From assembly GCF_900188125.1 (NCBI RefSeq), contig NZ_FZOW01000007.1, forward strand, positions 186,001 to 250,000: DNA of 64,000 nucleotides, read 5' to 3'. This stretch comes from Rhodococcoides kyotonense (GTDB lineage: Bacteria > Actinomycetota > Actinomycetes > Mycobacteriales > Mycobacteriaceae). A model generated the notes under the pieces. The model ran no database searches. It was given only the letters and a program-made list of their open reading frames with translations, and was not told the origin of the DNA. The translations under genes were made by a program, and so were the position numbers. Of the stretch, positions 8,184 to 18,006 are shown piece after piece. Position 1 is the stretch's first letter. Every line of letters begins with the position of its first letter.

Positions 8184-10648
8184 GAATTCTCCTGTGGTGA
8201 CTGGTGTGCGAGCCGAAGTTCGAACAATTCCGACGGTGAAATAGGCATGGATGTGATGGGGATGCCCTCGGCGTTCTCGATGGCCGCGGCGATGACAGCG
8301 CTGGTGGGTATGACGCCCGCCTCGCCTGCACCTTTCATTCCCAACGGATTCAGCGCGGACGGGGTGACGGTGTGGTCCATCTCCAGCGAGTTCGGCATTT
8401 CGGTGACGAACGGCATCAGAAAGTCCATGTACGACGCGTTGAGCATCTGCCCGTGCTCGTCGTAGACGATCCGCTCGTACAACGCTCCCCCGATGCCCTG
8501 CGCGACAGCACCCTGGACCTGGCCTTCGACGATGCGCGGGTTGATGACGTTGCCGCAGTCGTGGATCACCACGTACCGCAGCACGGTGATCTCGGCGGTG
8601 ATGGGATCGGTCTCGACGATCGCCGCATGCACGCCCGACGCGAACGTCGAATGCGGCGGCGAATAGAAGCCGGTCGCTTCCAGACCCGGCTGCTCACCCT
8701 CGGGAATCGGCGGTTTCGTCATGTCCGGGTCCGCCTTGGCGAAACCGGTGGCGAGCTTGGATTCGCGATCGAACGCATATCGCAGCGGATTCGACAGCAC
8801 CGCAACCACACTCAGCGGAACCGAGGTCCCCTCGACGCCCGGCTCGGTCCCGATTCGGCAGACGTGACCGCCGCGGAGTTCGAGATCCAGAGCATCGATA
8901 TCCAGAATCCCCGACGCGATCTTCTTCGCCTTCCCTGCCACCATCTGCGCTGCGACATGGAATGCCGAACCCGACATGACCGCGCCACGCGAGGCGAACG
9001 TGCCGACGGCATAACCGAATCGACGAGTATCGCCGGTGACGATCTCGACGTCGGACACCTGAACCCCCAGGTCGTCGGCGACGATCTGAGCGAACGCCGT
9101 CTGGTGCCCTTGACCCTGCGTCGTCAATCCCGTTGCTGCCTTGACCTTTCCCGACGTCTCGACGACGACGTGCGCGCCCTCGTACGGTCCGGGCCCGGTG
9201 CCTTCGACGTACGCGCCGATGCCGATGCCGACGGTCCGGCCCTCTTCTCGGGCCTGCCTCTGGTACTCCGGGAAGCCGTCCCAGTCGACCAGTTTCTTCA
9301 GCTTGTCGATGCCGGCTTGGTAATCACCGCTGTCGTAGATCAGCGGTCGGCCGTCCTGGAACATCAGACCGAAGTCGTACGGCATGTCCTCGGGCCGAAC
9401 GAAGTTGATCTCACGCACCTCGATCTTGTCCTTGCCGAGGTGGTCGGCGATGGCGTCCATCGCGCGTTCCATCGCGAACACGGCCTGGGGTCGACCCGCG
9501 CCGCGGTACGGGGTGACGAGAACGGTGTTGGTGTACAGCGAATAGGCGTCGACGCGGAACGATTTGGGCTTGTACGGCCCCAGAACCTGTGTCGCCGTGT
9601 TGATCATGACGATGATGCCGTACGGCAGGTAGGCGCCGTTGTCGTGCCAGAACGTGAAATCGAAGGCCAGCAGCCGGCCGTCGTCGTCGAACCCGATGTC
9701 CACCTTCTGAATCTGACCGCGCTCGTGTGCGCTGGAGATGAAGTGCTCGCGACGATCCTCGACCCACTTGACCTCGTTCGAGACGCCCGCGCGGCCGAGG
9801 CGTCGGGCAGCCCAGGTCACCATGACCTCCTCGGGCCACGGGTGGACGATCTTCACGCCGAACCCGCCACCGACGTCCGGCGCGATGCAGTGAACCTTGT
9901 TCAGCGCCAAGCCGAGTCGCGCGGCGATCGCAGCACGCGCGGACGTGGACGTCTGCGTCGACGTCCAGAACGTCAGCGCGTTCTCGTCCCCGTCCCAGCG
10001 TGCGTAGACACCCTTGCCTTCCATCGGCATCGATGCGGAACGCTCGATCTCGAGGTCCAGCGTGAGCCGGTTCGGGGCAGCCGCGATCTCGGCATCCACA
10101 TCACCGAACCCGTGTTGCAGACGCGCAGCCACGTTGTCCGGAACATCCGCGTGCACAGCATTGACCGCCGTGCGCGCCGTGTCGATCCCCACGACGGGGT
10201 CGAGCATTTCGTACGTGACGTCGATCTTGGCGCACGCGTCCTCGGCGATGTACCGATTGTCGGCGACGACCATCGCGATCGCCTCACCGACGTGGTTGAC
10301 CTCGTCGCGAGCGAGTGGATATCCGTTGCGCGGAGCCACGATCGCCGGATGGGGAATCAACAGCGGAAGGTTCTCGGCCATCTCCTCCGAGTCGTCGAGA
10401 AGGTCGTCGTATACGTAGATCGCATGCACGCCCGCCACTTCCAATGCAGGGTCGATGTCGATGTCGACGATGCGCGCGTGCGCATGTGGCGACCGCACGA
10501 ACGCTGCGATCAGCGCGCCGTGTCCCAAGTCGTCGAGATACCTGCCCTGGCCACTGAGCAGCCGCGTATCTTCCTCGCGCGGAATCGGTTTGCCGAAGAA
10601 CTTTCCCGACGAGCCCACCGCCTGCTCGGTCTCGACCTGGATGCTCAT
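8180..10648 (-). CDS. Molybdenum hydroxylase large (Mo-cofactor) subunit, xanthine dehydrogenase/CoxL family
   Basis: An 822-residue catalytic subunit that binds molybdopterin cytosine dinucleotide and hydroxylates its substrate with water-derived oxygen. The N-terminal a/b hammerhead starts near residue 20 (GKPIPREEDTRLLSGQGRY). The active-site loop PYRGAGR near residue 378 is the form II signature, not the CO-oxidising loop with Cys (form I), so this is probably not a CO dehydrogenase. The catalytic Glu is in KGAGEAG near residue 776. Q-G-Q-G-H-Q (about 510) contacts the cofactor. It overlaps its neighbours on both sides by 4 bp, and with the small and medium subunits forms an L-S-M heterotrimer. 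The purine/pyrimidine-type permease and PucR regulator upstream and HyuAB downstream suggest an N-heterocyclic substrate; this is inference. Confidence 0.88.
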   Translation of the reverse strand: MSIQVETEQAVGSSGKFFGKPIPREEDTRLLSGQGRYLDDLGHGALIAAFVRSPHAHARIVDIDIDPALEVAGVHAIYVYDDLLDDSEEMAENLPLLIPHPAIVAPRNGYPLARDEVNHVGEAIAMVVADNRYIAEDACAKIDVTYEMLDPVVGIDTARTAVNAVHADVPDNVAARLQHGFGDVDAEIAAAPNRLTLDLEIERSASMPMEGKGVYARWDGDENALTFWTSTQTSTSARAAIAARLGLALNKVHCIAPDVGGGFGVKIVHPWPEEVMVTWAARRLGRAGVSNEVKWVEDRREHFISSAHERGQIQKVDIGFDDDGRLLAFDFTFWHDNGAYLPYGIIVMINTATQVLGPYKPKSFRVDAYSLYTNTVLVTPYRGAGRPQAVFAMERAMDAIADHLGKDKIEVREINFVRPEDMPYDFGLMFQDGRPLIYDSGDYQAGIDKLKKLVDWDGFPEYQRQAREEGRTVGIGIGAYVEGTGPGPYEGAHVVVETSGKVKAATGLTTQGQGHQTAFAQIVADDLGVQVSDVEIVTGDTRRFGYAVGTFASRGAVMSGSAFHVAAQMVAGKAKKIASGILDIDALDLELRGGHVCRIGTEPGVEGTSVPLSVVAVLSNPLRYAFDRESKLATGFAKADPDMTKPPIPEGEQPGLEATGFYSPPHSTFASGVHAAIVETDPITAEITVLRYVVIHDCGNVINPRIVEGQVQGAVAQGIGGALYERIVYDEHGQMLNASYMDFLMPFVTEMPNSLEMDHTVTPSALNPLGMKGAGEAGVIPTSAVIAAAIENAEGIPITSMPISPSELFELRLAHQSPQENS

Positions 10649-11280
10649 GACCGTCCCGCCCGTCCGCCCACAGGCTGCGTGCTCCCCCGCACCTGACGGT
10701 CGAGCGCATCGCGGGTCGCTTCGTCGTCGACGCCGAGCGGAAACTGGCCTGCGCGTTCACGTGTGATTTCCGCCGCGCGAAGAACCGATGCTCGGATGTT
10801 CTGGTATCCGGTGCATCGGCACAGGTTGCCTGCGATCGCGTCGGTGGCCTCGTCGTGCGTCGGGTTGGGGTTGTCCTCGAGGAATGCGGCGATGGTCGTC
10901 ACGAAACCTGGGGTGCAGAAACCACATTGCAGCCCGTGGCAATCCTTGAACGCTTGCTGAACCGGATGCAGCGTGCCGTCGGGCTCGACGAGCCCCTCGA
11001 CCGTCGTGACCGAATGTCCCTCGAGACTGGCGGCCAATACGAGGCACGAACGCACCGGGTTTCCGTCGAGCAATACAGTGCACGCACCGCACACGCCGTG
11101 CTCGCACCCGACGTGAGTTCCGGTGCGGCGCAGATGATGCCGAATGGCATCCGACGCCAGCGTGCGAGACGGGAGTACGACGGTTTCGGTGACGCCGTTC
11201 AAAGTGAAGGTGACCGCCACATGGTGCTCGCCGGTGTCGGCTTGGAGCTCGGCCACTTGGTCGTCGATGGACTTCGGCAT
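10645..11280 (-). CDS. Molybdenum hydroxylase small subunit, two [2Fe-2S] clusters
   Basis: A 211-residue iron-sulfur subunit that passes electrons from the Mo site to FAD. The plant-type ferredoxin cluster is held by Cys59, Cys64, Cys67 and Cys79, and the second, helical-domain cluster by Cys119, Cys122, Cys154 and Cys156 (CGFCTPGF and CRCTGYQ). All eight ligands are present, so the subunit should be functional. It is somewhat longer than typical CoxS (about 160) because of an N-terminal extension of about 20 residues and a C-terminal tail after residue 175. It starts inside the TAATG junction with the medium subunit and ends overlapping the large-subunit start by 4 bp. Confidence 0.93.
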   Translation of the reverse strand: MPKSIDDQVAELQADTGEHHVAVTFTLNGVTETVVLPSRTLASDAIRHHLRRTGTHVGCEHGVCGACTVLLDGNPVRSCLVLAASLEGHSVTTVEGLVEPDGTLHPVQQAFKDCHGLQCGFCTPGFVTTIAAFLEDNPNPTHDEATDAIAGNLCRCTGYQNIRASVLRAAEITRERAGQFPLGVDDEATRDALDRQVRGSTQPVGGRAGRS

Positions 11281-12176
11281 TACAACCTTCCTACGAGTGC
11301 GCGAGCCGTACGTGCGTCCCGTGCTGCTGCGAGCCCGACACGACTGGTCAGGGCGGACACCAACTGGGATCGATATGCGGCCGTCGCATGGATGTCCGCG
11401 TCGGTTTCTATTGTGTCGCGGGCGATGTCACCGACTGCACGCCACAGTGGGTCTCGTTCGTCGGTGGCCGACGCACCGGCAAGCGCATCGCTGTAGTCGA
11501 CGACGGTACCGAGTTCGCCGGCCGAGATGTAGGTCATCCGCGCCGACAGCACGTAGCCGTCGACCACCTCGACCTGCGCGACGACACCGACCAACGCGTA
11601 ATCGCCATGGCGTCGGGCAATCTCGTCGATCGCCGTGCCGACACCCTCTCGCGCCGACGGGACGCTGACCGACAGCGCGATTTCATCGGATTCGAGCGTG
11701 CTTTCCAGTGGACCGGCGAACAGGTCACTCGCGTCGATGACGCGGTGTCCACGCACCGACGTGACGGTGACCTGCCCGCCCAGCAGAGACAGCACTGCAG
11801 GCATCTCGGCCGACGGGTCCGCGTGCACGATCGATCCGACGGTCGTGCCGCGGTTGCGGATGGTCGGATGTGCGACGAGGTTCAGCCCCCGGCTCAGCAG
11901 CGGCTGAACCTCGCGGGCCTCGGCATGGTCGTAGAGCGCCGAGTGCGTGACGAGGGCTCCGAACTCGACCGCTTCGGGTGACACGGTGACCGCGTCGAGG
12001 TCGCGGACCGCACCGATGTCGACGATGTGCGCGGGCGCAGCCAGCCGCATCGACAGCAACGGAACGAGCGACTGACCACCGGCCATGACCTTGCCCTCGT
12101 GGGACACCTCGGAGAGGATGCGGCACGCCTCCTCGACCGTGGTCGGCCGGTGGTACGTGAGCGGCGACGGTTTCAT
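11280..12176 (-). CDS. Molybdenum hydroxylase medium (FAD-binding) subunit, CoxM family
   Basis: A 298-residue FAD subunit with a vanillyl-alcohol-oxidase-type FAD fold and a CO-dehydrogenase flavoprotein C-terminal domain. The FAD pyrophosphate motif AGGQSLVPLL is at about residues 32-41 and the second FAD motif T-I-R-N-R-G-T-T-V-G-S-I at about 106-118. It is the first structural gene of the hydroxylase operon (order medium, small, large, CoxG), 80 bp after the NCS2 permease, so the permease may be in the same transcript. It passes electrons from the Fe-S subunit to an acceptor not encoded here. Confidence 0.92.
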   Translation of the reverse strand: MKPSPLTYHRPTTVEEACRILSEVSHEGKVMAGGQSLVPLLSMRLAAPAHIVDIGAVRDLDAVTVSPEAVEFGALVTHSALYDHAEAREVQPLLSRGLNLVAHPTIRNRGTTVGSIVHADPSAEMPAVLSLLGGQVTVTSVRGHRVIDASDLFAGPLESTLESDEIALSVSVPSAREGVGTAIDEIARRHGDYALVGVVAQVEVVDGYVLSARMTYISAGELGTVVDYSDALAGASATDERDPLWRAVGDIARDTIETDADIHATAAYRSQLVSALTSRVGLAAARDARTARALVGRL

Positions 12177-12256
12177 GTCTCGATCCTGCCTGTCATCGTG
12201 CGTTCACTATCTGTCGAGATGTGACAACAGTCACCTCGGTGAGCTGTCAACGTCAA

Positions 12257-13666
12257 TCAAGTGAGCTGTTTGGCGGGCGGTGTATCCGCGGCCTTCTTGC
12301 GTGGGATGTAGCCGTCGAGCTCGGGGTTTCGGGATCCGATGAACCTGCAGAAGTGATACATCGTGATGACGACGATCGTGCCGAGCGAGATGCCGCCGAG
12401 CGAGAACGTATCGCTGAAGGTCAGCGCGGTGTCACCGATGCCAATGATGAGGCCGGCGGCAATCGGCATCATGTTCAACGGATTACCGAAGTCGACGCCG
12501 TTCTCCTTCCAGATCTTCGCGCCCAGCAAACCGATCATTCCGTACAGAACGACGGTGATTCCACCGAGCACACCACCGGGCGTCGCCGAGATGAACGCAC
12601 CGAACTTGGGTGAGAAGCCGAGCAGCATCGCTACGATGCCGGCGACGAAGTAGGCAGCCGTCGAGTACACGCGGGTGGCGGCCATGACACCGATGTTCTC
12701 CGCATACGTCGTGGTGGGAGATCCGCCGACGCCACTGGCGATGGCCGTCGCGAATCCGTCACCGGCGAGGGCACGGCCCATGTACGGGTCGAGGTCGTCC
12801 TTGGTCATCTCGGCCACGGCTTTGACGTGGCCTGCGTTCTCGGCGATCAGCGCGATGACACCGGGCAGCACGAGGACGATGAACGTGAGACTGAACGACG
12901 GCGCATGGATTCCCACGACCCCGTTGGCCTCGTCCGAGAACGGCGGCAGACCGAACCACGACGCCGACGACACCGAGTCCCAGTTGACGCGGAAATGCTC
13001 GGTGATGGCGCCGGCACTCGCGTCGAACGAGGTGATCGGGCCGGACACCTTGTCCAGTACCCACGAGACGACGTACCCGAGTATCAGCGCGAGGAAGATC
13101 GCGATACGCCCCATGAAGCCGCGCAGCCCTACCGACATCACGATCAGAGCCACCATGACCAACAACGCGACCCACTGATCCTGCGGCCAATACAGACCGG
13201 CTACGACGGGTGCGAGGTTGAAGCCGATCAGCATCACGACGGCGCCGGTGACCGCGGGCGGCAGCAACTTGAAGATCAGGCGTCCACCGAGGAAGTGAAC
13301 AGCAACACCGATCAGGCCGAGGACGAGTCCGGACACCAGGATCGCACCGGTGACTTCCGCCGACGTGCCTCCCTGCGCGCGGATCGCTGCGATACCGCCG
13401 ACGAACGCCGCCGAAGTCCCGAGGTAACTCGGAATTCGTCCCTTCACGACGAGCAGGAAGAAGATAGTACAGAAGCCCGACATCATCACGGCCAGTTGAG
13501 GATTGAGGCCCATGATGATCGGGAAGACGAAGGTCGCGCCGAACATCGACACGACGTGCTGGCCACCCAGTCCGATGGTCCTCCCCCAGCTGAGTCGTTC
13601 ACCGGGAGCGACGACTTCGCCGGGAGCGACCGTTTTGCCATCTCCGTGCAGGGTCCAAATCGGCAT
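12257..13666 (-). CDS. NCS2-family uracil/xanthine-type permease
   Basis: A 469-residue polytopic membrane protein of the nucleobase-cation symporter 2 (UraA/XanQ) family, with about 14 hydrophobic segments in the 7+7 arrangement. The QH motif on the first segment (GGQHVVSMFG, about residues 34-43) and the family signature in the second half (VGGSPTTTYAENIGVM near 310-325) are visible; the Glu there binds substrate in the family. Members import uracil, xanthine or urate with protons. Its place between PucR and the molybdenum hydroxylase suggests it imports the compound that enzyme oxidises. The intergenic 13667-13810 upstream (144 bp) must carry the promoter; I see no clear operator in it. 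Confidence 0.9.
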   Translation of the reverse strand: MPIWTLHGDGKTVAPGEVVAPGERLSWGRTIGLGGQHVVSMFGATFVFPIIMGLNPQLAVMMSGFCTIFFLLVVKGRIPSYLGTSAAFVGGIAAIRAQGGTSAEVTGAILVSGLVLGLIGVAVHFLGGRLIFKLLPPAVTGAVVMLIGFNLAPVVAGLYWPQDQWVALLVMVALIVMSVGLRGFMGRIAIFLALILGYVVSWVLDKVSGPITSFDASAGAITEHFRVNWDSVSSASWFGLPPFSDEANGVVGIHAPSFSLTFIVLVLPGVIALIAENAGHVKAVAEMTKDDLDPYMGRALAGDGFATAIASGVGGSPTTTYAENIGVMAATRVYSTAAYFVAGIVAMLLGFSPKFGAFISATPGGVLGGITVVLYGMIGLLGAKIWKENGVDFGNPLNMMPIAAGLIIGIGDTALTFSDTFSLGGISLGTIVVITMYHFCRFIGSRNPELDGYIPRKKAADTPPAKQLT

Positions 13667-13810
13667 GACTGGCCTTTCGTGCAGAGGAAGGCGCTTGCTG
13701 CGCTGTGGTCCAGCTCACAAACTGCCCTTGATGACACTGAACGCTATTACAGCCGGTCGGGGCCGACGTGATGACAATCTGACAGATCGGAGACCCTCGG
13801 ATTGGCAGGA

Positions 13811-15454
13811 TTAGTGATTGATGCCGCGCATCGCGATTATCTTCAGTGCTAGGGACAGGTCCAGCCGCAATTCCGGCTGCGCGGTGAACGAGCCCAGCAT
13901 TTTCTCGAGCTTAACGACTCTGTAACGCAGTGTGTTGTAGTGGAAGTGGAGCTGCCGTGCGGTCTCGGCGATGTTGATGTTGGTCGCCAGCAACACTTCC
14001 AACGTGTTGCGCATGTCCTGAGCTTCGACGGTCTCCTCGGTGAGTTCGCGCAGCGTCTCCCGGGCGAAGTTCTCGAGCTCGTCCTCGTCTTCGACGAGCG
14101 AGAGCAATCGGTAGACACCGAGGTCGTCGAAGTTGGTCAACGACCACTGTCCCGAAATACGCCGCCCCACAGTCAAAGCCGTCCGCGCCTGCGTGTACAG
14201 GGCAGGCACTCCGTCGGTGGTCACTGCGGTGCGCGACACCCCGACGCTGAACGGCCTTCTGCCACCGCCTCCTTCGCCCCTCACCACACTCACGAGGTCG
14301 CGCACGAGCGCCATGGTGTCGTTTCCGACGCCCATGACGATGACAGTTTCCCCGGTCAGGGCCGTCACCGCGGCGCCGGGATCTCGATGAGCGATCGCAC
14401 CCGAGAAGGCCATCGCCTGACGGTCGACGACGGGGAGCCTATGCGCGGCGCTGGTCGTTTCGTCCGGAACAGGGTCGGGCTCGATGCTGACGATGACCAA
14501 CGGCCGGTCGAAATCCCAGCCGAACGTCTTGGCATGTGAGACAACGTGTTCGGTGTCGCCGGCCCGGCCGAGCATCAGATCGTGGATGAAGTTCGCTCGA
14601 TGCCGCTCCTCGACGGAGGCGACCGCTTGTTGTCGCGTGACGACCAGCGCGCACACCGATGCAGCGCGTTCGACGAGGTACAAGTCGTGCTCGGTCATCT
14701 CGCGATCCCACGTGAACAACGCCAGTCGTCCGTGATCGATGTGGTTGGCGGAAATGGCGGCGACCGATCCCGAATGACCGTCGAACACGTGGAGTCCGAG
14801 TCCGCCTTCGACGGTGTCGGTACGCAGCCGCCCGGTGGAGTCGAGGGCAGGGCTCGTCGACAATCGTCTTCGGCCTGCGGCGTCGCCTGCACGGCAGATC
14901 TCACGGCCGTCCGACGTCGTCAGCAGTACGGTCCCGTTCAACTCGCGGGCCGCGACCTCGGCCAGCTCTGCCAACCCTCCCCCGGCCATGACGACGTCGA
15001 CGAGCAGTCGGCGCACCCGCTCGGCCTCGAACATGGCCGACACCTGCGACGATTCGACGCGTGCTCGGTCGCGCGACAGTGAGTGATCGCCGTCGCCGTG
15101 GAATGCGACGATCGGCAGCTGAGCCTGTGCCGCGGCGTCGATCAACTCGGGTTCGAGATTCCAGCCGTCACCGTCGAATTGCACTGCGAGCGCGGCGACT
15201 CCGCGCGAACTGAGCCTGCCGACGAACGCCGTCGCGGACTCCGTCACCAACCCCAGCGTGCGCGGCGTCGTGATCAGGAGTTGGTCGCGCCGGAGCCAGG
15301 GGCCGATGTCAGGAACGGCCATGAAGCCGACGCGTCGCACATCGATGTCGTCGACGTCCCCCACGACGACCGACGACGAGGGCAGAAGAGAGGACCGCAG
15401 GAGTTCCGTGAGCGAAGGATCGGAGACAGGTGTGGACACGGACCTGACAGACAC
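13811..15454 (-). CDS. PucR-family transcriptional activator
   Basis: A 547-residue regulator. Residues about 10-130 fit the PucR N-terminal ligand domain, the middle a GGDEF-like/CdaR-type region, and the last 60 residues (about 485-540) the PucR C-terminal helix-turn-helix with the hallmark NINIAETARQLHFHYNTLRYRV. The family regulates purine, allantoin or amino-acid catabolism in response to pathway intermediates. It starts at GTG 15454, preceded by GAGGTG. Same strand and immediate upstream position relative to the permease and Mo-hydroxylase genes make it their likely activator. Confidence 0.9.
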   Translation of the reverse strand: MSVRSVSTPVSDPSLTELLRSSLLPSSSVVVGDVDDIDVRRVGFMAVPDIGPWLRRDQLLITTPRTLGLVTESATAFVGRLSSRGVAALAVQFDGDGWNLEPELIDAAAQAQLPIVAFHGDGDHSLSRDRARVESSQVSAMFEAERVRRLLVDVVMAGGGLAELAEVAARELNGTVLLTTSDGREICRAGDAAGRRRLSTSPALDSTGRLRTDTVEGGLGLHVFDGHSGSVAAISANHIDHGRLALFTWDREMTEHDLYLVERAASVCALVVTRQQAVASVEERHRANFIHDLMLGRAGDTEHVVSHAKTFGWDFDRPLVIVSIEPDPVPDETTSAAHRLPVVDRQAMAFSGAIAHRDPGAAVTALTGETVIVMGVGNDTMALVRDLVSVVRGEGGGGRRPFSVGVSRTAVTTDGVPALYTQARTALTVGRRISGQWSLTNFDDLGVYRLLSLVEDEDELENFARETLRELTEETVEAQDMRNTLEVLLATNINIAETARQLHFHYNTLRYRVVKLEKMLGSFTAQPELRLDLSLALKIIAMRGINH

Positions 15455-15546
15455 TGGCGGGCACCTCGGATTTCATCAGCTCGCGAAGGGGGGGGTCGCG
15501 AAGAGACGATCCTAACGCTCACAGGCCCGCGCGGCAGGACATTAGG

Positions 15547-16632
15547 TTATGCAGACGAACTGAGGCCATGGATCGGTCCGCGACGGTGGCGCAACTCCTC
15601 GCCCGACGCAGCGCGCATCGTCTTGGTGACCTCGGCCATCACCGACAGTGCGGTCTCGGCGGGAGTACGTGCACCCAGGTCGAGTCCGATCGGCGAATGC
15701 AGACGCGCGAGCTGATGGCGAGTGATCCCCTCTTCCTGCAGCAGGCCGACGCGTCGTTCATGGGTGGCGCGGCTCCCCATCGCGCCGACGTACCCGGCGT
15801 CGGACCGCAGGGCGAGGTTCAACAGCGGAATGTCGAACTTCTCGTCGTGGGTGAGCACGACGACGGCGGTGCGCGAGTCGATCGGCGCGCTGACCAGGAA
15901 TCTGTCGGGCCACATGACGACGACCTCGTGCGCCGACGGGAATCTGGCAGGGGTCGCGAACACAGGACGTGCATCGACGACGGTGACCCGGTACCCGGCG
16001 AACGCCCCGAGAGTGCTTACTGCAGAGGCGAAGTCGATGGCTCCGAACACGTACATGCGCGGCAGAGGTGCATGGATCTCGACGAGAACGTCGTCGTCGA
16101 TGCCGGTGAACGTGCTCCGGTGTGCGACGAACACCTCCGAGTCGCCGAGTCGCGCTCGCACGTCCTCGATGTCGTGCCGCGTCAGCGGAAGGTCGCCGTC
16201 GTGGCTGGCCTCGTCGATCACGAGGTGGCGGGACGGATGACCGTCGACCATCGTCGTCAGAATCGCAACCGGTCGGTCCTGGGCAAGTCGGTCGCACACT
16301 CCCCCGAACCCGGGCCAACGCGGGCCGACTAATTCGACCAGCACTTCGATCCTGCCGCCGCACGTCAACCCGACACCGAAGGCGTCGTCGTCGGTGACGT
16401 CGAAGGTCGCGATGCGCGAGTTGCCGTCGGCGAGAACGTCACGCGCGGTCTCGTACAGCGAGCTCTCGATGCACCCGCCCGAGACACTCCCGACGACCTC
16501 TCCGCTCCGGCTGACTGCCATCGCGGCCCCTGGTCGACGCGGGGACGAACGCCACGTACGCGTGACGGTCGCGAGCGCGAAGGACTCGCCGGCATCGAAC
16601 CAGGTGTGCACCGCCGCAGAGATCTCACGCAT
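15547..16632 (-). CDS. XdhC/CoxI-family molybdenum cofactor maturation protein
   Basis: A 361-residue protein of the XdhC/CoxI family, which binds and sulfurates the molybdenum cofactor and inserts it into xanthine-dehydrogenase-like enzymes. The N-terminal XdhC/CoxI domain shows SSPRRPGAAMAV and GSVSGGCIESSLYE (about residues 30-62) and the conserved LTCGG near 93. The C-terminal half is the Rossmann domain (YVFGAIDFASAVSTLGAFAGY near 195, GYVGAMGSRATHERR near 275). It lies upstream of PucR on the same strand and presumably matures the hydroxylase encoded at 8180-12176. It is divergent from the CoA-transferase gene across 179 bp. Confidence 0.9.
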   Translation of the reverse strand: MREISAAVHTWFDAGESFALATVTRTWRSSPRRPGAAMAVSRSGEVVGSVSGGCIESSLYETARDVLADGNSRIATFDVTDDDAFGVGLTCGGRIEVLVELVGPRWPGFGGVCDRLAQDRPVAILTTMVDGHPSRHLVIDEASHDGDLPLTRHDIEDVRARLGDSEVFVAHRSTFTGIDDDVLVEIHAPLPRMYVFGAIDFASAVSTLGAFAGYRVTVVDARPVFATPARFPSAHEVVVMWPDRFLVSAPIDSRTAVVVLTHDEKFDIPLLNLALRSDAGYVGAMGSRATHERRVGLLQEEGITRHQLARLHSPIGLDLGARTPAETALSVMAEVTKTMRAASGEELRHRRGPIHGLSSSA

Positions 16633-16811
16633 CGTTTTCTCCGTTCGCTTGTCCTGCCTGTCACGCTAACGGGCACGACCGAGGTGTTCGCTCACAGAAG
16701 TCGCCGAAAAGTCGACCGGCTCGTTGTGCACTGTCGCCGACGCGCCGAACGGCGCCCTCGACCATCGTCAATGCTCGACCCAGGTGGACGAGAAGAACGA
16801 GGAACGCACCG

Positions 16812-17999
16812 ATGGACGAACTACTCAGCGGAACAAAAGTTCTCGACCTGACCAGGGCACTCGCCGGCCCGCTCTGCACATCCCTGCTGTCCGATTTCGG
16901 TGCGGACGTGATCAAGGTGGAACCCCTTGGTACAGGTGACAGTTCCCGCCAGTGGCCACCGTTCGACGACGACCGGAGCCTGTATTTCACGTCCGTCAAC
17001 CGCGGGAAACGTTCCGTTGCAGTGGACTTTCGAAGCGCGTCGGGTCGAGAGTTGTTGCGCCGGTTGGCTCTCGATGCGGATGTGCTGGTGGAGAACTTTC
17101 GGCCCGGCGTGTTGGCGGACATGGGACTCGACCCTCAGGAACTCGAACGCGAGAATCCGCGGCTGATCGTCATGAGCGTCAGCGGATTCGGCCCGGTGGG
17201 CCCCGACCATCTCGCGGCAGGTCTCGACCAAGTGGCGCAGGGGATGTCCGGGCTCATGTCCGTGACAGGTGACGCCGGGAGCGCACCGATGAGGGTAGGA
17301 ATCCCGATTGTCGACACGGTCTCCGGAATCTATGCAGCGCTGGGGATTGCAGCAGCTTTGGCTGCCCGCGAGCGCGACGGACGCGGCCGACGCGTCGAGA
17401 CCTCCCTGCTGGAGTCGGCCATTTCGATCATGACCTTCCAGGCTCAGAACTACATCAGCACAGGTCGGGTCGCGCAACCCAACGGCAACACGCATCCGTC
17501 GATCACCCCGTACGGCGTCTTCGATACCGCGGACTTTCCGATCACCATCGCAACCGGCACTGAAAAGCATTGGATAGCACTGTGTTCGGTCCTGGGTGCG
17601 CCGGAGCTCGTGGACAGGCCTGAGTACGCGGATGGGAAGCTCCGTACTGAGCATCGGGACCAGCTGACGAAGGAGATACTCGAACTGCTGACCGTGCATG
17701 GTGCTGCGAGTTGGATCGAACAGATGCGCGCCGCGGGAATCCCGTGCGGGCCGATCCACACCCTCGATCAGGTGTTCACAGACCCGCAGGTCCGCGCGCT
17801 CGAGATGGTCCAGGAAACAGAGGATTCCGACGGACGCCGAACCCCAGTCGTGCGCGGACCTTTCTGGGTCGACGGGAAGGTGCTTTCGGTACGCAAAGCC
17901 CCGCCGATCACGTTGGGCGCGGACACCGTCGAGGTGCTCACCGAACTGGGTCTGGGTGCAGACGAGATCGTCGACCTGCGTAAGCGCGCGGTCATCTGA
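16812..17999 (+). CDS. Class III (CaiB/BaiF) CoA-transferase
   Basis: A 395-residue family III CoA-transferase, which moves CoA between carboxylic acids through an aspartyl-CoA thioester. The N-terminus (GTKVLDLTRALAGPLCTSLL, then DFGADVIKVEP) is the family signature. Asp168 (PIVDTVSG) is at the position of the catalytic Asp. The ATG follows GAGAAGAACGAGGAACG, a usable ribosome site. It is alone on the plus strand, facing the amidase across a hairpin at 18007-18033. A role next to amidase and HyuAB in processing acids released from amide or imide substrates is possible but not shown. Confidence 0.9.
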   Translation: MDELLSGTKVLDLTRALAGPLCTSLLSDFGADVIKVEPLGTGDSSRQWPPFDDDRSLYFTSVNRGKRSVAVDFRSASGRELLRRLALDADVLVENFRPGVLADMGLDPQELERENPRLIVMSVSGFGPVGPDHLAAGLDQVAQGMSGLMSVTGDAGSAPMRVGIPIVDTVSGIYAALGIAAALAARERDGRGRRVETSLLESAISIMTFQAQNYISTGRVAQPNGNTHPSITPYGVFDTADFPITIATGTEKHWIALCSVLGAPELVDRPEYADGKLRTEHRDQLTKEILELLTVHGAASWIEQMRAAGIPCGPIHTLDQVFTDPQVRALEMVQETEDSDGRRTPVVRGPFWVDGKVLSVRKAPPITLGADTVEVLTELGLGADEIVDLRKRAVI

Positions 18000-18006
18000 C
18001 CCTCCG

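Noticed and set aside
8372-10696. A 774-codon open frame opposite the molybdenum hydroxylase large subunit
   Set aside because: Antisense shadow; Arg/Asp/Val-rich composition without motifs, while the minus strand has the full enzyme.
8180-12176. Carbon monoxide dehydrogenase (CoxMSL)
   Set aside because: Subunit order and CoxG fit, but the large-subunit loop is PYRGAGR (form II), not the Cys-containing loop of CO-oxidising form I enzymes.
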